Shown here piece by piece: positions 41,135 to 52,999 of a stretch of DNA of 57,092 nt. The translations under genes were made by a program, and so were the position numbers. Below the pieces are notes generated by a model that was not told the origin of the DNA, made no database searches, and saw nothing but the letters and a program-made list of their open reading frames with translations. Numbering within the stretch: the first letter of the stretch is position 1; the number at the start of each line of letters is the position of its first letter. The stretch comes from Prorocentrum cordatum (lineage: Eukaryota; Sar; Dinophyceae; Prorocentrales; Prorocentraceae), in the NCBI GenBank assembly GCA_963575745.1, contig CAUYUJ010018554.1, positions 122,501-179,592 of the forward strand, read 5' to 3'.

Positions 41135-42100
41135 AATGAATAAGGGAGGAAGAGGATGAGAATGACGAGAAAGAAGCAGGACGAAAGCCGATAAGACAAA
41201 GCAAGAGGAATAATAATGGATGTGGATACACGACCAGCAAAATGAGGAAGGACGAGCATGAAGAATAGGATGATGGCGTGGAGTTGAAGAAAGAATAAGA
41301 TGTGGAGGAAGAGCAAGAAGAAGACAATGATAACGACGAGGGCGACGGTGGTGATGATGAGACCGAACTCGAAAAAAGTGCGACGCCCAGTGACGCCCGA
41401 CGCAACCAACAAGGCCGCCACCCTGGGCACTGGCACGGCCGAACCGACGGGACTCAGCACGCGACCTCCATCGAAGCTACACCACGCGGGAGCGCTGCCC
41501 CAGCAAGGCACTGGCGGCATACCCCCCGCCGAGGGTCACACGGCCCGCTAGAACCGGGCCGCGGCGAGGCAACCGACCGGGCCGGAGCCACAAGGCGCCA
41601 GGGCTCGGCGCGGACTCGGCCCAGAGCTGCGTTCACACGGAGTGGCCAGGACACACCAACTCCAGAACCGACTTGCGCTGCCTTCGACGCAAGGCACGGG
41701 GGCGGAAAGCGGCGCTGGCTCCCGACGGGCACGGGCACGCGCGACCAGCCGAGGTTCGGCGCCGCCTGGCGAGAACCTTGCACACGCTGAGCTCCCGGCT
41801 GTTCGCAGAACTCTGCGCGCGCGCCGGCCAGGTGACCCTCGAGTCTGTGGATCTCAACTTTCTGCCATGCCGTCTGGATGCGCTGCGCGCTCCTGGGTTA
41901 CACCCCCTGATATGAATTCCGCTCTCGTCGATGCCGTACCCGCGATTGGACTGGGCATTGAGGTCTGCTGAATGCCGCCGCGGTCGTCGAAGAGGCCGTC
42001 ATAGTGCAACCTCAGCCCCTGTAAACCTGTAAACCTACAGGCCGCCCTGCGCACTTGACACTCCTTCAGGTGGCGCAGAAGTCCTCCTCGCACTTGAGAC
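41135..42100. other. Spacer
   Basis: A/G-rich to about 41350, then GC-rich. Open frames are present on both strands without recognisable domains. Confidence 0.4.
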
Positions 42101-42103
42101 AAA

Positions 42104-42233
42104 ACGCGTTCCACAAAAGTAACTATTCGCAGGTGGCCTGAATCCGCCGCAGGGATTTACGATCCACTACATCGAGGCAGGCATGTGCTTTCGAACGTTT
42201 GCGAGTAGGCTCTCTGCGAGTAGTGGAACGCGC
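42104..42233. mobile_element. MITE-like element, family H, copy 1 (130 bp)
   Basis: Ends are ACGCGTTCCAC and GTAGTGGAACGCGC (inverted), with TATTCGCA/TGCGAGTA just inside. Matches 51316-51457 over its length. Confidence 0.75.
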
Positions 42234-42469
42234 CTGGTGATTCTTCTCCGCGCGAACGAGCTGGCCATCCTGAGAAGCGTCCGAGCTCCCGAGCACCCGA
42301 GCGCGATCCTGCGGACAGCAGCGCCGCCGCAGCTGCAAGGGGGGACCCCCGTCGCCGGCTGCATACGCCAGGCGAAAGAGCGTCCCCGGTGGCCCGGCCA
42401 TCCCCCCACCCGTGCCGCGTACGTGCATTGTACTGAGCGGGGGCTTTTCCCTTAGGCTTATGGTTTCTT

Positions 42470-42850
42470 TCTAGACTTCGTCCTGGGATTCCCGACACCT
42501 GAACCCCGTCCTGCCGCCGATGCTAGAAGAAGAAAACACAACATACTCATAAACTTTTGGCGCTCCGCGCGGAGTTCCTGGATCTGCGCTGGACCCCCCT
42601 CCCTGGTGCGCGGAGCGCGCCAGGGGCGGCGCCGGAGGCGCCGCCAAGGGTCTCCAGCGCCGGTCCGAGAAATCCGCGCGGACCTCCGAATTTTATGGTT
42701 ATGTCACCGTTCGTTCCCCTAGGACTCCGTCCTGGGCTTCGCTTATGTTTATGTAACTGCTTGTATGTTTATGCAACCTTCCTGGGGCTTCTTCCTGGAC
42801 TTCGTCCTGGGTCTTCTGACTCCTGACCCCCGCCTTGCCGCCGATGCACT
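42470..42850. repeat. Direct repeat pair flanking a family A element
   Basis: About 50 bp around GACTTCGTCCTGGG ... CCGCCGATGC occurs at about 42475-42525 and again at about 42797-42848, on either side of the family A copy at 42545-42706. Confidence 0.7.
42545..42706. mobile_element. Fold-back element, family A, copy 3
   Basis: Arms with CTCCGCGCGGA and TCCGCGCGGACCTCCGAA and a GCGCGCCAGGGGCGGCGCCG centre. Closest to copy 2. Confidence 0.82.
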
Positions 42851-43400
42851 CGCCCTCGCGGACGCGACGCTAAGGCCGATCTCGGCCGCCACGGCGCGGG
42901 GCCCCGGCGGGAGTCGCCGCCGCTTCGCGCGCGCGCGGGGGGGTAGACCGAGCCGTGCTGGGGCCACGACCCGCGGGGGCCCCGTGCAGCCAGCCGCTGC
43001 CGGCGCCAGCGCCCCACATAGGGGGATGCGAAGTCCCTGGAGACGGGACGGGCTGGGCATGGGTTGGCATCATAAGCTGGCCCACTACCAAAAAGAAGCA
43101 TTATAGCTTCTACGTCAGCACACAGGACTGATCCACTGACGGATCCAATTGGTCCTCCATTCATTGGCATCAAACTCATGCAAAGCAGCATGCTGTCTCC
43201 AACGCCGCGAGCTTTCACAAAGTCGACCCCCAGAGGTCGAATCGCCGTGGGGAGGCGCGGTCCAGATCTTCTCAACATGCGGGAGCTAGGCCTGGTGGTG
43301 GCGAAAGTGGCGGATCCTCGTGAGGTCCCCAGCGCCACCCACGGGGCCAGTATCCCGTAAGAGCACGGACACGTCGACCCCAAGAGGTTATAGAGGTCTC
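42850..43400. other. Spacer
   Basis: GC-rich then mixed sequence. Minus-strand open frames at 42769-43710 are not supported by any motif. Confidence 0.4.
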
Positions 43401-43401
43401 C

Positions 43402-43600
43402 TAGATGGGGTCGGAGAAGATGGGGTCGGATGGGCGATGCATCGGCGATGCATCGGTGATGCACCGGCGACACATCGTCGACGTCGGCGATGCATCGGCA
43501 ACGTCGACGTGAAGCAAATCGCGCCCCACATCGAGCCGCCTCGGCGATGCATCGGCGATGCGGCGCGACCCTCCGACCCCATCTACTCCGACCCCATCTA
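43402..43600. mobile_element. Inverted-repeat element, family D, copy 1
   Basis: Ends are TAGATGGGGTCGGAG, doubled, and inverted CTCCGACCCCATCTA, also doubled. The inside is a series of GGCGATGCATCGGCGATG palindromes. Related to 56508-56638. Confidence 0.78.
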
Positions 43601-43849
43601 CGAGGCCTACACCAACAGGTCTGGACCACTTCCTGGGACCGGCTTCTCCTCCCGAGTCGTCGTGTTGACGGCCCCCAGAGGCCCAGTGAGAGGCCCCCGG
43701 AAGCCGACAAAAAAACGGAATAAGCCTCCCGTCGTGATTTTTGTTGTTATTCCACGGCGCGGGGGGGGTCCAGCTCCGCACCCAGTGGCCGCGCCCCCCA
43801 AGAGGCCCCCAGGCGTGGGCCTCCGCGTCTCTGGCCGCGTGATTCAGAA

Positions 43850-43965
43850 GGAGGAGGAGGAGGAGGCGGAGGAGGAGGAGGAGGAGGAGGAGGAGGGAGG
43901 AGGAGGAGGAGGGAGGAAAGAGGAGGAAAAAAGAAAAGGAGGAGGAGGAGAAGAAGAAGAAGATC
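43850..43965. repeat. GAG-rich array
   Basis: About 115 bp of GAG/GGA units with AAGA interruptions. Confidence 0.9.
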
Positions 43966-44092
43966 CCGATCACCAGCATGTTCAATGCAGAATCACCCCG
44001 ACTTCGAGCGCTGGGAGCCGCCCAGCACAGGAGACTTGGGAGAATAGAAACGGCGTGTTCGGGAGCGACAGCACACACTTGCCAAGCTTGTT

Positions 44093-45450
44093 GTGGTTGC
44101 ACGTGGTGCCGAGAAGAGCGACTCTCAGGAAATGCTCGAGATTCCCATGCTACACAATTGCCTCAGCATTCTAAAGCCCTCAGGGGATCAGCTGGCGGAC
44201 GCTCAGTATCGCAAGAACAAGCTAGAGCAACAGCTTCGGGAGACGGTACAAAAGAGAAATGAGTTCGAGATGAGAGAAGTCGGGTTCGAACAACTCATCA
44301 TGGACGCCAGGGCTACATAGCAGGATCTGGAGCAGCAGCAACAAGAGGAGGAGTACTAGCACTCCAGCGGTTTCCGCTCGATGCAGTCCAGAGCCGCCCA
44401 CATGGACACAGACGGCTTCGTGGATCCATCAGGTGCCCCAGTTGGTCAAGAAGTTGGCAGGGATGCGCATGGTGGAAAGAAAGGTTGGGACCAGCCGCCA
44501 TCGAATGGCCCTCCTCGTCATCCCCCTGTGCCGCCTCCGCCACATCCTCCTGCGAGAACAGGTTGGGACACAGCCCCGAGAGCGACGGCAGCCCCTGCCC
44601 ATGCACCCGCAGAAATCACAGCCCAATGCGCAGCACCCAGCCTCAACACGAAGCTAGCCTACGACACGCAGCAGCAGCAGACGATCGCCTCCGCAATCCA
44701 GCTCATGATGTATCGCCAGGACTCCATGGAGCAGCAGTTCGCCAGTTTCCAGCAGAAACTTGCGGTAATGATCACGGGCAAGGACACGGGGTTCCCGGGC
44801 AAGGACACGGGGTTCCCCTCGGCGCAGGACAGTGCCCGAAGACTCCGGTCGTCGTCTCGCCCACGACGCCTCCTGCATCCATGAGAGCGCCGAGCCCGGC
44901 ACAAGCTGCCCGAATGCCGACTACTGCCTCTCAGGTCGAGGCGGCACAGTTCAATGCGGCCAGCCCGACTCCTGGCATCCCCCTTTGGGAAGAGCTGTAG
45001 AAGAAGGACTACATTCGGGAGGAGGCGCTGGCGACGGGGGCCCCAGGGACGACGCCGCCCACGCAGATGCGGGGCCCCTTGCCAGAGGACAAGCTCCTGG
45101 GGCCTATCCCGCAGGACATGTTGGATCCCACTCTGATGTTGTCGCAGAGCGAGAGGGAAGACGTCTTTCTGCCTGGACCCAGTCAGACAGCACGGAGCAC
45201 CCGACGCCCGCAGCCAACAGCACGGGGCCGACGCAGGAGTTCCGAGCCATTTCGATCAAGACGGGCGCGCGCCCTGCAGAAGGTGGGAGTGGAGAAACAC
45301 CGGCCCTCAAGAGCAACATGCCTCCGAATCTAGACAAGGATATCTGATTGCAGCTACAGCGCATGGATCTAAAGATCGACCTGAATCCCGTTCTCCTGCT
45401 GCAGGGCATCAAGCAGAAGGGCACGGTCAGGCCAGGCTCTTCACGGCGGC
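44093..45450 (+). pseudogene. LINE-4 ORF1 remnants
   Basis: Pieces are a helical segment (QYRKNKLEQQLRETVQKRNE, 44210-44270), a Pro-rich stretch, a Gln-rich coiled coil (44660-44770), a 21-bp tandem duplication giving GKDTGFPGKDTGFP (about 44777-44818), then in other frames a segment ending FNAASPTPGIPLWEEL-stop-KKDYIREEAL and QMRGPLPEDKLLGPIPQDM. No zinc finger is seen. Assignment as ORF1 rests on position. Confidence 0.45.
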
Positions 45451-46300
45451 GCGGGCTTCGTTCGCCCCGGCGGGGCAAATTTCCACTGCCTCTCTCGATT
45501 CTCGGCTGCGCCATCGCCGATGCTTTTCCACGCAGTCTGCCTGCCCTCTTCCCTCTGCTCTCAAACGCCATCGCATCGCAAGGAAACCCGCGATCGTTCA
45601 GACTCTGCCAGCAGACAGCGTGCAGCCTAATAATTCAGCCAGCGTCTGTTTGCGAGATAGGGTTCGTTCTCGCTCAGTCGCTGCAATTCAGGGACAAGGA
45701 TACGACGGGCCTGCCAGCCACTCCAGTCCAGGCTCTGAGGCCACAGAGCCTTCGCCAGACAAACGGGGCCGAGCAAAAGGACGCGCATGACCACCCACCC
45801 ACCGCCCCCCCCCCCCCCCCCCCCCCCCTGCTTCAGGACCCCTGCCTTCGGGCGACCGCCCCCCCCCCCTCCCCCCCCAAGCCCTGGGGCCGCGGACGAT
45901 GGGGGGAAGGGCGTCTGGCTTCTAGCTCCCCCGCCCCAGGGCGCAGCACGGCGCGCGGCGCATTTCCTGCGCCGCCGCCGCCCTGAGAGGTCTCGACGAC
46001 CTCTAGGAGTCATTCCCTTGAGCACGCTCGCTGCCACGGGCTTCCTCGAGCCCGAAGCTAAGCTCGGCCTGGAGACCTGCCCGGCTAGAGACGGCCAGCG
46101 GCAGCCCCCAGCTCTACACGGACGGCTCGCTGTTCACCGGGAGGGGGGGGGCACGGACAGCGACTGTCCTCGGGGGAGATGAAGGTGGGGGATCTTTTAT
46201 TGGAGCGCTCAGGGGCGGCACAGCGAGCACCACGGGCACGGGGCCTGCACCTGCCAGCAGCACCGGCACTACCACGGAGCGCGCTGGTTTAACGCAAGCC
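45450..46300 (+). other. Decayed region with a 26-nt poly-C run
   Basis: A run of 26 Cs lies at 45805-45830, followed by more C-rich sequence to 45890. I see no domain. Confidence 0.5.
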
Positions 46301-47499
46301 CATTTTTTGGCCGATAAATACTGTCCGCGGTGCAAGGCGACCTTCTCCACCGACTCCACGCTAGCGCTCGGCGCGGCAACTGGCTCCTCGGTACCAGCGG
46401 TGGATCGACATCTAGCCTCCTTCCTCAAAACCGTTTTCGTTTCCGCTAGGTCCCAGGTCCACGTTGACCTCCGACGCGCCAAAGCCCATCGAGGCCGCGT
46501 TTGGAACACCTTGCCAGACAATGTTGACAATGTTGCCAAGCGACCTCCTCACGGCGGTCCGCGTGAGAACCTGATCAACGCATGCAAGTATCAGCGCAGT
46601 AGACAGTGGGAGCGGCTACTCGCGAGAAGGCCCGATGCCTTCGCCCATCCTTCACTCGTCTTCTCAAGGGAGACCGGGGTCTTAGAAGGGCCCTCACCCT
46701 CCTTCAGTGCTCGGACAGGCTTCAGGGACAGGCCACCCACCTCTGAGATCAAGATTCAAGTTCAGCTCAGAGCTGCCACTTACAACCCACAGGGCCCGCG
46801 AGGAGCACCGACGAGACCTGCGTGCGAGCATGAGGTTTCACAGAGAAGAAACAATTCCATGATCTCGGCGTAGCCCTTCTAGGCACCCAAGAATGTAGGA
46901 ACGAACGCCAGTTGAAAGGGACCTCCGGCAAGGTCCACCTTCGGTTCTCCTCGGGACACGAAGGCCATGACCTCGGGGCGGAGCGCTGGCTTGACCTGCC
47001 TGTTCCGCACGGAAGAGTCAAAGGGGAAGACGTTTCCTCCCAAGCAAAGCAGTTCACTGTGCTGCACGCCGAGCCGAAAGTTTTGTCTGCCAAGTGCACC
47101 GCCCCTGGATTGATGTGCAATGTCTGCGTGGCTCACGCCCCACACCGACGGCACCCCCTCGCCGTGCGTGAAGGCTTTTGGAGAGACCTCGGCTCTCTGG
47201 GTGAGAAGTAGCCCTGTGGCATTGCTCTTGTTGACGGCCATTGTTATTCGGGATCGATCACCTCCAAAGTGGTTGGGGGCGCGGGTTTCGTTGAAGAACA
47301 GGACGCGAGCGGAGAGCTCATGCATGGCTTTCTGCTAGAGCACAAGCTTGCTGCTGTCAACGCTCTCACCCACTCGACCGTCAGAAGCTCTCTGACCCCT
47401 CATGCGTGCGTGAGTTTCAGTTTGCCACGGAGGGTATATGCCTGGACCCGTGGGAGGCCGAGGTCAATGTCCAACTTGAAAGGGCCGTTAAGTTCATGA
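46300..47499 (+). pseudogene. LINE-4 endonuclease region
   Basis: 46300-46873 has a CPRCKATF cluster and a helical RRAKAHRGRVWNTL segment and ends with LRAATYNPQG, which resembles the first strand of the endonuclease. From 46861 another frame reads DLGVALLGTQECRNERQ (catalytic Glu block at 46888-46893), HLRFSSGHEGHDLGAERWLD and VCVAHAPHRRH. From about 47230 a third frame has LVDGHCYSGSITS (GDxN region) and GELMHGFLLEHKLAAVN. The order and spacing fit the fold; the frame breaks make it inactive. Confidence 0.6.
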
Positions 47500-48134
47500 A
47501 TGAGCAAGCTGCCCGTTGTTCTGCCAGGGGGGCCGCCAGGGCCAGGCGGCCCCACTTGTCGGCCCCTTGTGTTTGCTTTGGCCCGTATCCGAAACAATGT
47601 GCGCGAACAGCTGTATCTTGCGAGGGTAAAAGGCATTGGCTCACAGGTAAACCGTTCGTTGCCCATGGCACAACGCATTCGGACAGATCAAACTGAAGAA
47701 GCGCTGCATCGCGAGAAGGAATCTGCTCTCGCCCAGAGCCTGCGAGGACCACGGACGCCATTGCCCACTGCCGCCCAGGACTACACCTGGAAGCGCACGG
47801 AGCCGACAGGATTCTCCCTGGCGCCAGCCCGCTTCTTGGCCATTTCGGCGCAGGCACAGAAGGACAGGGCTCAAAAAGACTGCTGTGATTTTCTTAACTT
47901 GCAGGGGGGAAGGGAAAAGATGGCCATCGACGGATCGCTGCCATGGCTGGAATGGAAGAGGGTTCGACCCCTGCTGGCCCTTGGAAGCAAGAAGCCCACA
48001 AAGGTTGCCCTTCCCCCCCTTCGTAAGGACGCGGATGGCAGCGCTCTAGAAACTGTTCAAGATGCAGCCAATGACCTTCAGAAACACTTCGGGAATACTG
48101 AATTTGCGGCGCCCCCTTCGGCCAGCGAGGTCAA

Positions 48135-48196
<62 letters not shown>

Positions 48197-49560
48197 AACT
48201 CAAGAAGCCCATCCAGACCATACCCGCGGGCAGCGCCGCGGGACCTGGAGGGGCACCTTACGAGATTCTCGAGAAGCCCCCGGGGCCTGCGCCAGGATCC
48301 CCCATCCTGTTCCGCTTGAGGCGGGTCTTGCGGGGAGGGGCCGCTGCTTTTTCAAGGAAGGTGGGGTGATAGACATTTCGAAGGGTGAACCTCAAGCTGT
48401 CTTTGCCTCCAGTCGGCGCAGTATCCCCCGTGGGAATGCGATTTGCAAGTTGCATCATAGGTTCCTGCGTGGTCTCCTCAACACAGCCATTGCGGCGGGC
48501 TTGCAACATTCCCAACGCGGAGGAGTAGGGGGGAGCACGGATTTCGCGACTCATTTTGTGGCCACCCGACTGTGTGCCCAGCTTGCTGACAAGACTTCGG
48601 CCTTCGCCTCGAGCATAGACCTCGTGGCAGCATGCTATACCACGATAGGGCAGGCCGCGACGTCTCTTGCTGCCGAGGAGGAGCTGATTTTCAGAAGGCG
48701 ATGGCCAGCCTCACCGCTCACCCAGCTCTAGAGTTTGCTGCACGGAACCTCGCCTCCACCCCAGTCCTTGGTTCCCTTGTCTCTGACCAGCACCTGCGTG
48801 CACTCTGCGCTGAAACTCAGCCCCTGGGGTTTTGGAACGCGCGCGAGGTCGAAGTTTGCACGCGGCCCATGCTGGGCTGCAAGCCTGGCACCGTCACGGC
48901 CACGGACGTTTTCAATCTCGGCGTCGCCCCCTCTCCGGTGAAAACTCAGAATCACATTTCAGATGAGCATCTGGGCCGAGGCCGCCAGCTGACAGACCTC
49001 GCGTCCTTGCTCGGGATAGCGGCCACGATAGTCCCCGGGGCATGGGATCCCCCGCGGGTGATCAACGATAGTCGGTGCCTCTCCTACCCCCGCGCCCCTG
49101 CAGGGGTGCGCCGCCGCGGCTGCTGTCGCAGTTGAGCGCGCGGTATTTGCCCCTCCCCTCGGGAGATGCCATTGGCGTTAGACGGGCCGCGACGTGCCTC
49201 GGGACCCTCTTGGTGACAAGGGTTCGTTTGACGCCGAAATTGCCAGCAGGACTGCGCGCACGCGAGCTGAAACGCGGCCCGTTCAAAGAGCCCCTGGGGC
49301 CCGCGAGGCCATAGAAAACGGCGAAGCGCATGCGTTATCCCCCATGTACTTTCGCACTGCTGCGTGGTCGTCGCTGTCGAGTCGCGACATGAAGAAGTTG
49401 CGGAATGCCCAAGTCTTTCTGTTCAGGGGGGCTCTCGGGATGTCTCTGAGCGACCATGCTGACGCTCACGTCACTCATTCTGAGGTTCTGCACATGGCAA
49501 ATCGGCTTGACGCTGGGCAAGTCATGCAGGTTACGCGGTTAAAATATCTCACCAGGTTGT
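47500..49560 (+). pseudogene. LINE-4 reverse transcriptase region
   Basis: A basic helical linker (47500-48130) is followed by 60 Cs, then KKPIQTIPAGSAAGPGGAPYE (RT entry block), EPQAVFASSRRSIPRG, GGVGGSTDFATHFVATRL and SSIDLVAACYTT (motif A Asp). Another frame has MLGCKPGTVTATDVFNLG (motif B region) and VINDSR near where the DD pair is expected, with only one Asp. A third frame at 49210-49560 reads a helical RT-distal region up to AGQVMQVTRLKYLTRL. Confidence 0.62.
48136..48195. repeat. Homopolymer of 60 cytosines
   Basis: Sixty uninterrupted Cs between the linker and RT of LINE-4, read as poly-Pro in the open frame. Confidence 0.95.
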
Positions 49561-51040
49561 AGGCGCGTGCTCCGTCAGATCTGCGAACGGCTTTAGACTT
49601 CCTTCTTGCCAAAGGTGAAGGCTGGCCTGCGATGCTGTGCCAAGATTTGCAGTGACTTAACCGATTCAGTAAGAAGAAGGAAATTCCTGGACAGGGAACC
49701 CTAGCATGCTGGATCGGTGCGTGCCGTCTTAGACCCAGGTCCTTTCGCACCCACGTCAGGAATGTGGCCTCTCGTGCCCATTTGTGGCAGCACCAGGAGG
49801 AGGAGGGGGGGAGGATATGTGCCAAGTTAACGGAGGCTGTGCTCTTGGGTTCACCATGGGAAATTAGCCAACAAGGTTCTGATGATGCCGAAGGCTTGCT
49901 TCCCCACTTTGTGTGCCATGAGTGTGGCTTTTTTTTCCACGGAGAATAAGAGAACGATGACCATGCATACGCATATGAACCGTGAACAGTAAACAAAAAT
50001 GAGACAGTGGAAGCCTGGGCTACCACCTGCCAATCCTGCCTTAAAGATATAGGTTGGTCGTCCATCTCCACAGGACCTTTCGTTGTAGAAATAGATGACT
50101 GCAATGTGGGATCCGTGCTGGGAGGGAGGAAGCGGAAGAATGGCGTCTGCTCGCCCTTTCGACGCAGGCCGAGAACAGGAAGACAGGACTGACTGGCAAT
50201 CATGCCTCGGAACCTGAAAGGAGAGTGTTCGGGTCAGCTCATTACATGCCTGCCCAACAGAGGCAGGTTGTTTCGGTCGGATGCCCCAGTGTGTTGATGC
50301 ATCCATGTTCGCATGCTCCTGTGCACCGTCTCATGCCCATTCCAGGAGTGCCCTGGAGATGCAAAACACTTGATTCTCGTGCTTGGGCTGAGTCCTGCCA
50401 CAGATAAAATTTCCCTGCTGGCCATTCTGAGAGGTTACACCGTTTTGGATGTTCCCATTTGTAAGTTGAAGAACTCGGTTGCCGTTCTGTTGGCCCTGGG
50501 AAGAGCCCTCGGCCTCATCTGGGTCGCGGGAAGGCCCTCTTGGGCTGACCCCTCCGTCCTCGGATCCGCGAGACCCAGAGGCATGATGCGTCCGCTTCGT
50601 TCCCGTTCGTCGCGCTGGGGGAGGAGGGATCTCTCAGCCGCCGAAGCCCAGATCCAGGGAGACGGGAACCAGCTGCACAGGGCCGCGGGAGTGTTGCATG
50701 CTGCCGCCGCTGTTGGAGGAGTGACATTTGTTTTCGAGGCTCTCGCTCCCTCCGTTGTCTCTTCTTTCAGCTTGGGCCCGCTGAAGGACCTGGTCAGACC
50801 AGACACAGTGAAAGGTTCCACTTCAGGAGCCAGGCTCATGGCATGCACTGCGGAAAGCTTCCACCAAGGAGGCAGCATTTGCGAGAAGGAATTGATGCTG
50901 CAGTTGCTTCCTCCTGTCCACTCCTGTCTGCCAGACGCCCTTATCCAGTGCGTCCGTGGCCCTCCTGAGGAGGCCTGGGGGGAGCCTGACAGGATGTGGT
51001 CGTGGGCCTGACGCCCCTCCTCTCTTGACCCCGATTCCGA
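49560..51040 (+). other. LINE-4 tail and undefined sequence
   Basis: 49620-49950 continues with protein-like text (WIGACRLRPRSF, then GLLPHFVCHECGFFFHGE, a C-x2-C block typical of LINE C-termini). 50313-51011 is an open plus frame of 232 residues with no recognised domain; its first part (CPGDAKHLILVLGL) could be further LINE tail. Confidence 0.4.
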
Positions 51041-51047
51041 TTCCGAC

Positions 51048-51165
51048 TCCGAGGAGGAGGAGGAGGGGGGAGGGAGGAGGGAGGAGGAACAGGAGGAGGA
51101 GGAGGAGGAGGAGGAGGAGGAGGGAGGAGGAACAGGAGGAGGAGGAGGAGAAGGAGGAGGCGTCG
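51048..51165. repeat. GAG-rich array
   Basis: Repeated GAG/GGA units with GGGAGG and GAACAG interruptions, about 115 bp. Confidence 0.9.
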
Positions 51166-51315
51166 CCAGCGCTGCACCGCGCGCGAGAGAGAGGCGAGGC
51201 CCGCCGGCAGAGGCGGCCTGGCGCGCGCGGCCAGGCGGCACGGGGCGGGGAGGACGCCGAGCGCGCGCGAGGGCGGAGCGGTGGGCGGCGGGCCTGCGCC
51301 TCCACGGCCAGACAA

Positions 51316-51457
51316 GCGCGTTCCACTACTCGCAGAGTCGCTACTCGCAAATGGCCTGGAGCCGCCGCAGGGAGTGTACGATGCACTACGCGCAAAGGCA
51401 GGCGTGTGGTTTTTTCGGACGTTTGCGAGTGGGCACCCTGCGAGAAGTGGAACGCGC
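51316..51457. mobile_element. MITE-like element, family H, copy 2 (142 bp)
   Basis: Ends are GCGCGTTCCACTACTCGCAG and the inverted CTGCGAGAAGTGGAACGCGC (19 of 20). CTACTCGCAAA/TTTGCGAGTG extends the arms to about 35 bp. Matches 42104-42233. Confidence 0.8.
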
Positions 51458-51679
51458 TCGGCGAATGGCGGCGCACCACCCAGGGCGGCGATCCAAAAAG
51501 AAACGGGTCTTGCGCAAGATGGTCCAGGGCTTGACCTGAACAGCGTTCTTCGTTTTCGTGTTGCTTCCGATGTTTCCCACGTGTTGTCTCAAGCTCGCCT
51601 CTGCTGCAGAGCGACCTCAAGACGAAAACGGCCCACGAAATCGCCAAAACACCGTTGAGGTCCACCCCTGAGGTGGCGC

Positions 51680-52103
51680 AGCGACCTGACGCGGCGGTGT
51701 GCGCGGGCCGCCAGCGCGGCACGCCACCTTGGAAACGAGGGCGCTTCCGCTCGACCTCATGCGGGGAGCTTACGCGCCGATGTCTGCGCAGACGGCCCCT
51801 TGTTTTTTGTTGTTGGCGTCGCTCGCCCTTTGTGTTTGCTGCCAGCGCGGCTGTACCCAGTGAGAGCACCAAGGGGAGGGGGCCGAGCTGATGTCCGCCA
51901 ACGTGCTGTAGGCGTCGAGCGAGGGGGGAAGTGAGAAGGAGAAGGCCTTCTCAGAAGGCAGCCGGACTTCTCAGAAGCCCTCGCGCCTTCTGGGAGGTTT
52001 CTCTCTGTCTCTGGGGAGGGCTGAGAATCTTCTCAGAAGGCCGGGGGACCTCGGAGACTTCTGAGAAGGCCCGCCGCTTCTCGCTTCCCCCCATCGCTCG
52101 CCG
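51680..52103. repeat. Family I copy 2 (51680-51770) and family F copy 2 (51913-52103)
   Basis: The first part matches 34409-34497. The second has inverted ends CGTCGAGCGAGGGGGGAAG and CTTCCCCCCATCGCTCGCCG (about 25 bp) and several TTCTCAGAAGGC palindromes, related to 33700-33823. Confidence 0.65.
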
Positions 52104-52109
52104 CCGAAT

Positions 52110-52940
52110 GACAGGAGTGCACTGATCTACCTTTGGTGTGGATACTCTGTGGGGGGGGGACCCCACAAATCATGGAACCCCCTGTGCGCAGTGCCCTCTC
52201 GCGCGCTCCTGGGGCTTCCCTCGCGTGGCTTCTCCAGAGACCTCGGGAGCGTGGTCGGGGTCGAATGGTTTCAGGAGGCAATGCTGGGGCTCTCTCGGGA
52301 GCCTCTAGAGACCAAAACCACAGAGGAGCCTTAGGACATCGTCTTCACGGCACCCAAGACGACACGAGAGGCCCCAGAGACCCGCCAAACAGGACACCAG
52401 AGGCCCCCAAGAAAAGACCTGTAGGCCACCAAGAGGCCCCCAGAGGGGCCCAAGAGACCCCCAAGAGGGGCCCGAGAGGGGGGAAACGAACTGGCACTTG
52501 GAGCCCTTCACCCTGGTTGGCCCTCGCCTGGTTGGCCCTCGAGACCGCCAGCAGGCCCAACAGGCCCCCGAGAGGCCCCCCAAGAGCATCCAAGAGGCTT
52601 CTTGACACGACTCGGGCACGGTCGCGGGATGGGCCAAAACCAACAAACAGTAGGTAGCGACCAATGCCGCGGCGCTGGCCTACATGTCCAAGCCTACCTC
52701 GATAAGCACGTTGAAAGAAGACTCCAGAGCATCGCACTCGGATACGAAAGCCCCCCTCCCTCACCCTTCCCTCCCTCCGTTTCGTTGTTCACCCATTTCC
52801 CCACCTCCCTCCTCTCATCCCTTCTCCTCATCATCATCATCCTCCCACCTTCCCGAGGGCTCCTCGCGAGTTTCGACCGCCATCTCCACAGGGTCCACTT
52901 CGATGCGATCGATCCGATCCGATACCTCGAGGGAGAAAGC
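52110..52940. other. Spacer with degenerate AGAGGCCCCCAAG units
   Basis: 52350-52600 is built of imperfect AGAGGCCCCCAAG-like units, similar in style to 6440-6560. C/T-rich sequence follows to 52860. No gene seen. Confidence 0.5.
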
Positions 52941-52943
52941 ACG

Positions 52944-52996
52944 GCATACACCTAAACTTTCGACGGTCCGCTCGGATCTCTTGGACCTGCGCTGGA
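52944..52996. mobile_element. Family A fold-back, half element (copy 4)
   Basis: Only the left arm is present (CATACACCTAAACTTTCG, GGTCCGCTCGGATCTCTTGG, CTGCGCTGGA); it then runs into a GAG microsatellite. Confidence 0.6.
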
Positions 52997-52999
52997 GGA

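Larger units (their letters stand above)
44090..50000 (+). mobile_element. LINE-4 copy: old, frameshifted non-LTR retrotransposon
   Basis: Order on the plus strand: coiled-coil ORF1 remnants (44.1-45.4 kb), endonuclease (about 46.8-47.5 kb), RT (about 48.2-49.1 kb), RT-distal region (49.2-49.6 kb) and a C-terminal Cys/His block (about 49.9 kb). The text jumps between all three frames many times, so this is a dead copy much older than the others. The RT is of a different family from LINE-1 to LINE-3. Confidence 0.72.

Noticed and set aside
43430-43580. Regularly spaced GATGCATCGGCG units considered as a CRISPR-like array
   Set aside because: Units are adjacent palindromes without unique spacers of constant length and lie inside an inverted-repeat element in a eukaryotic genome.
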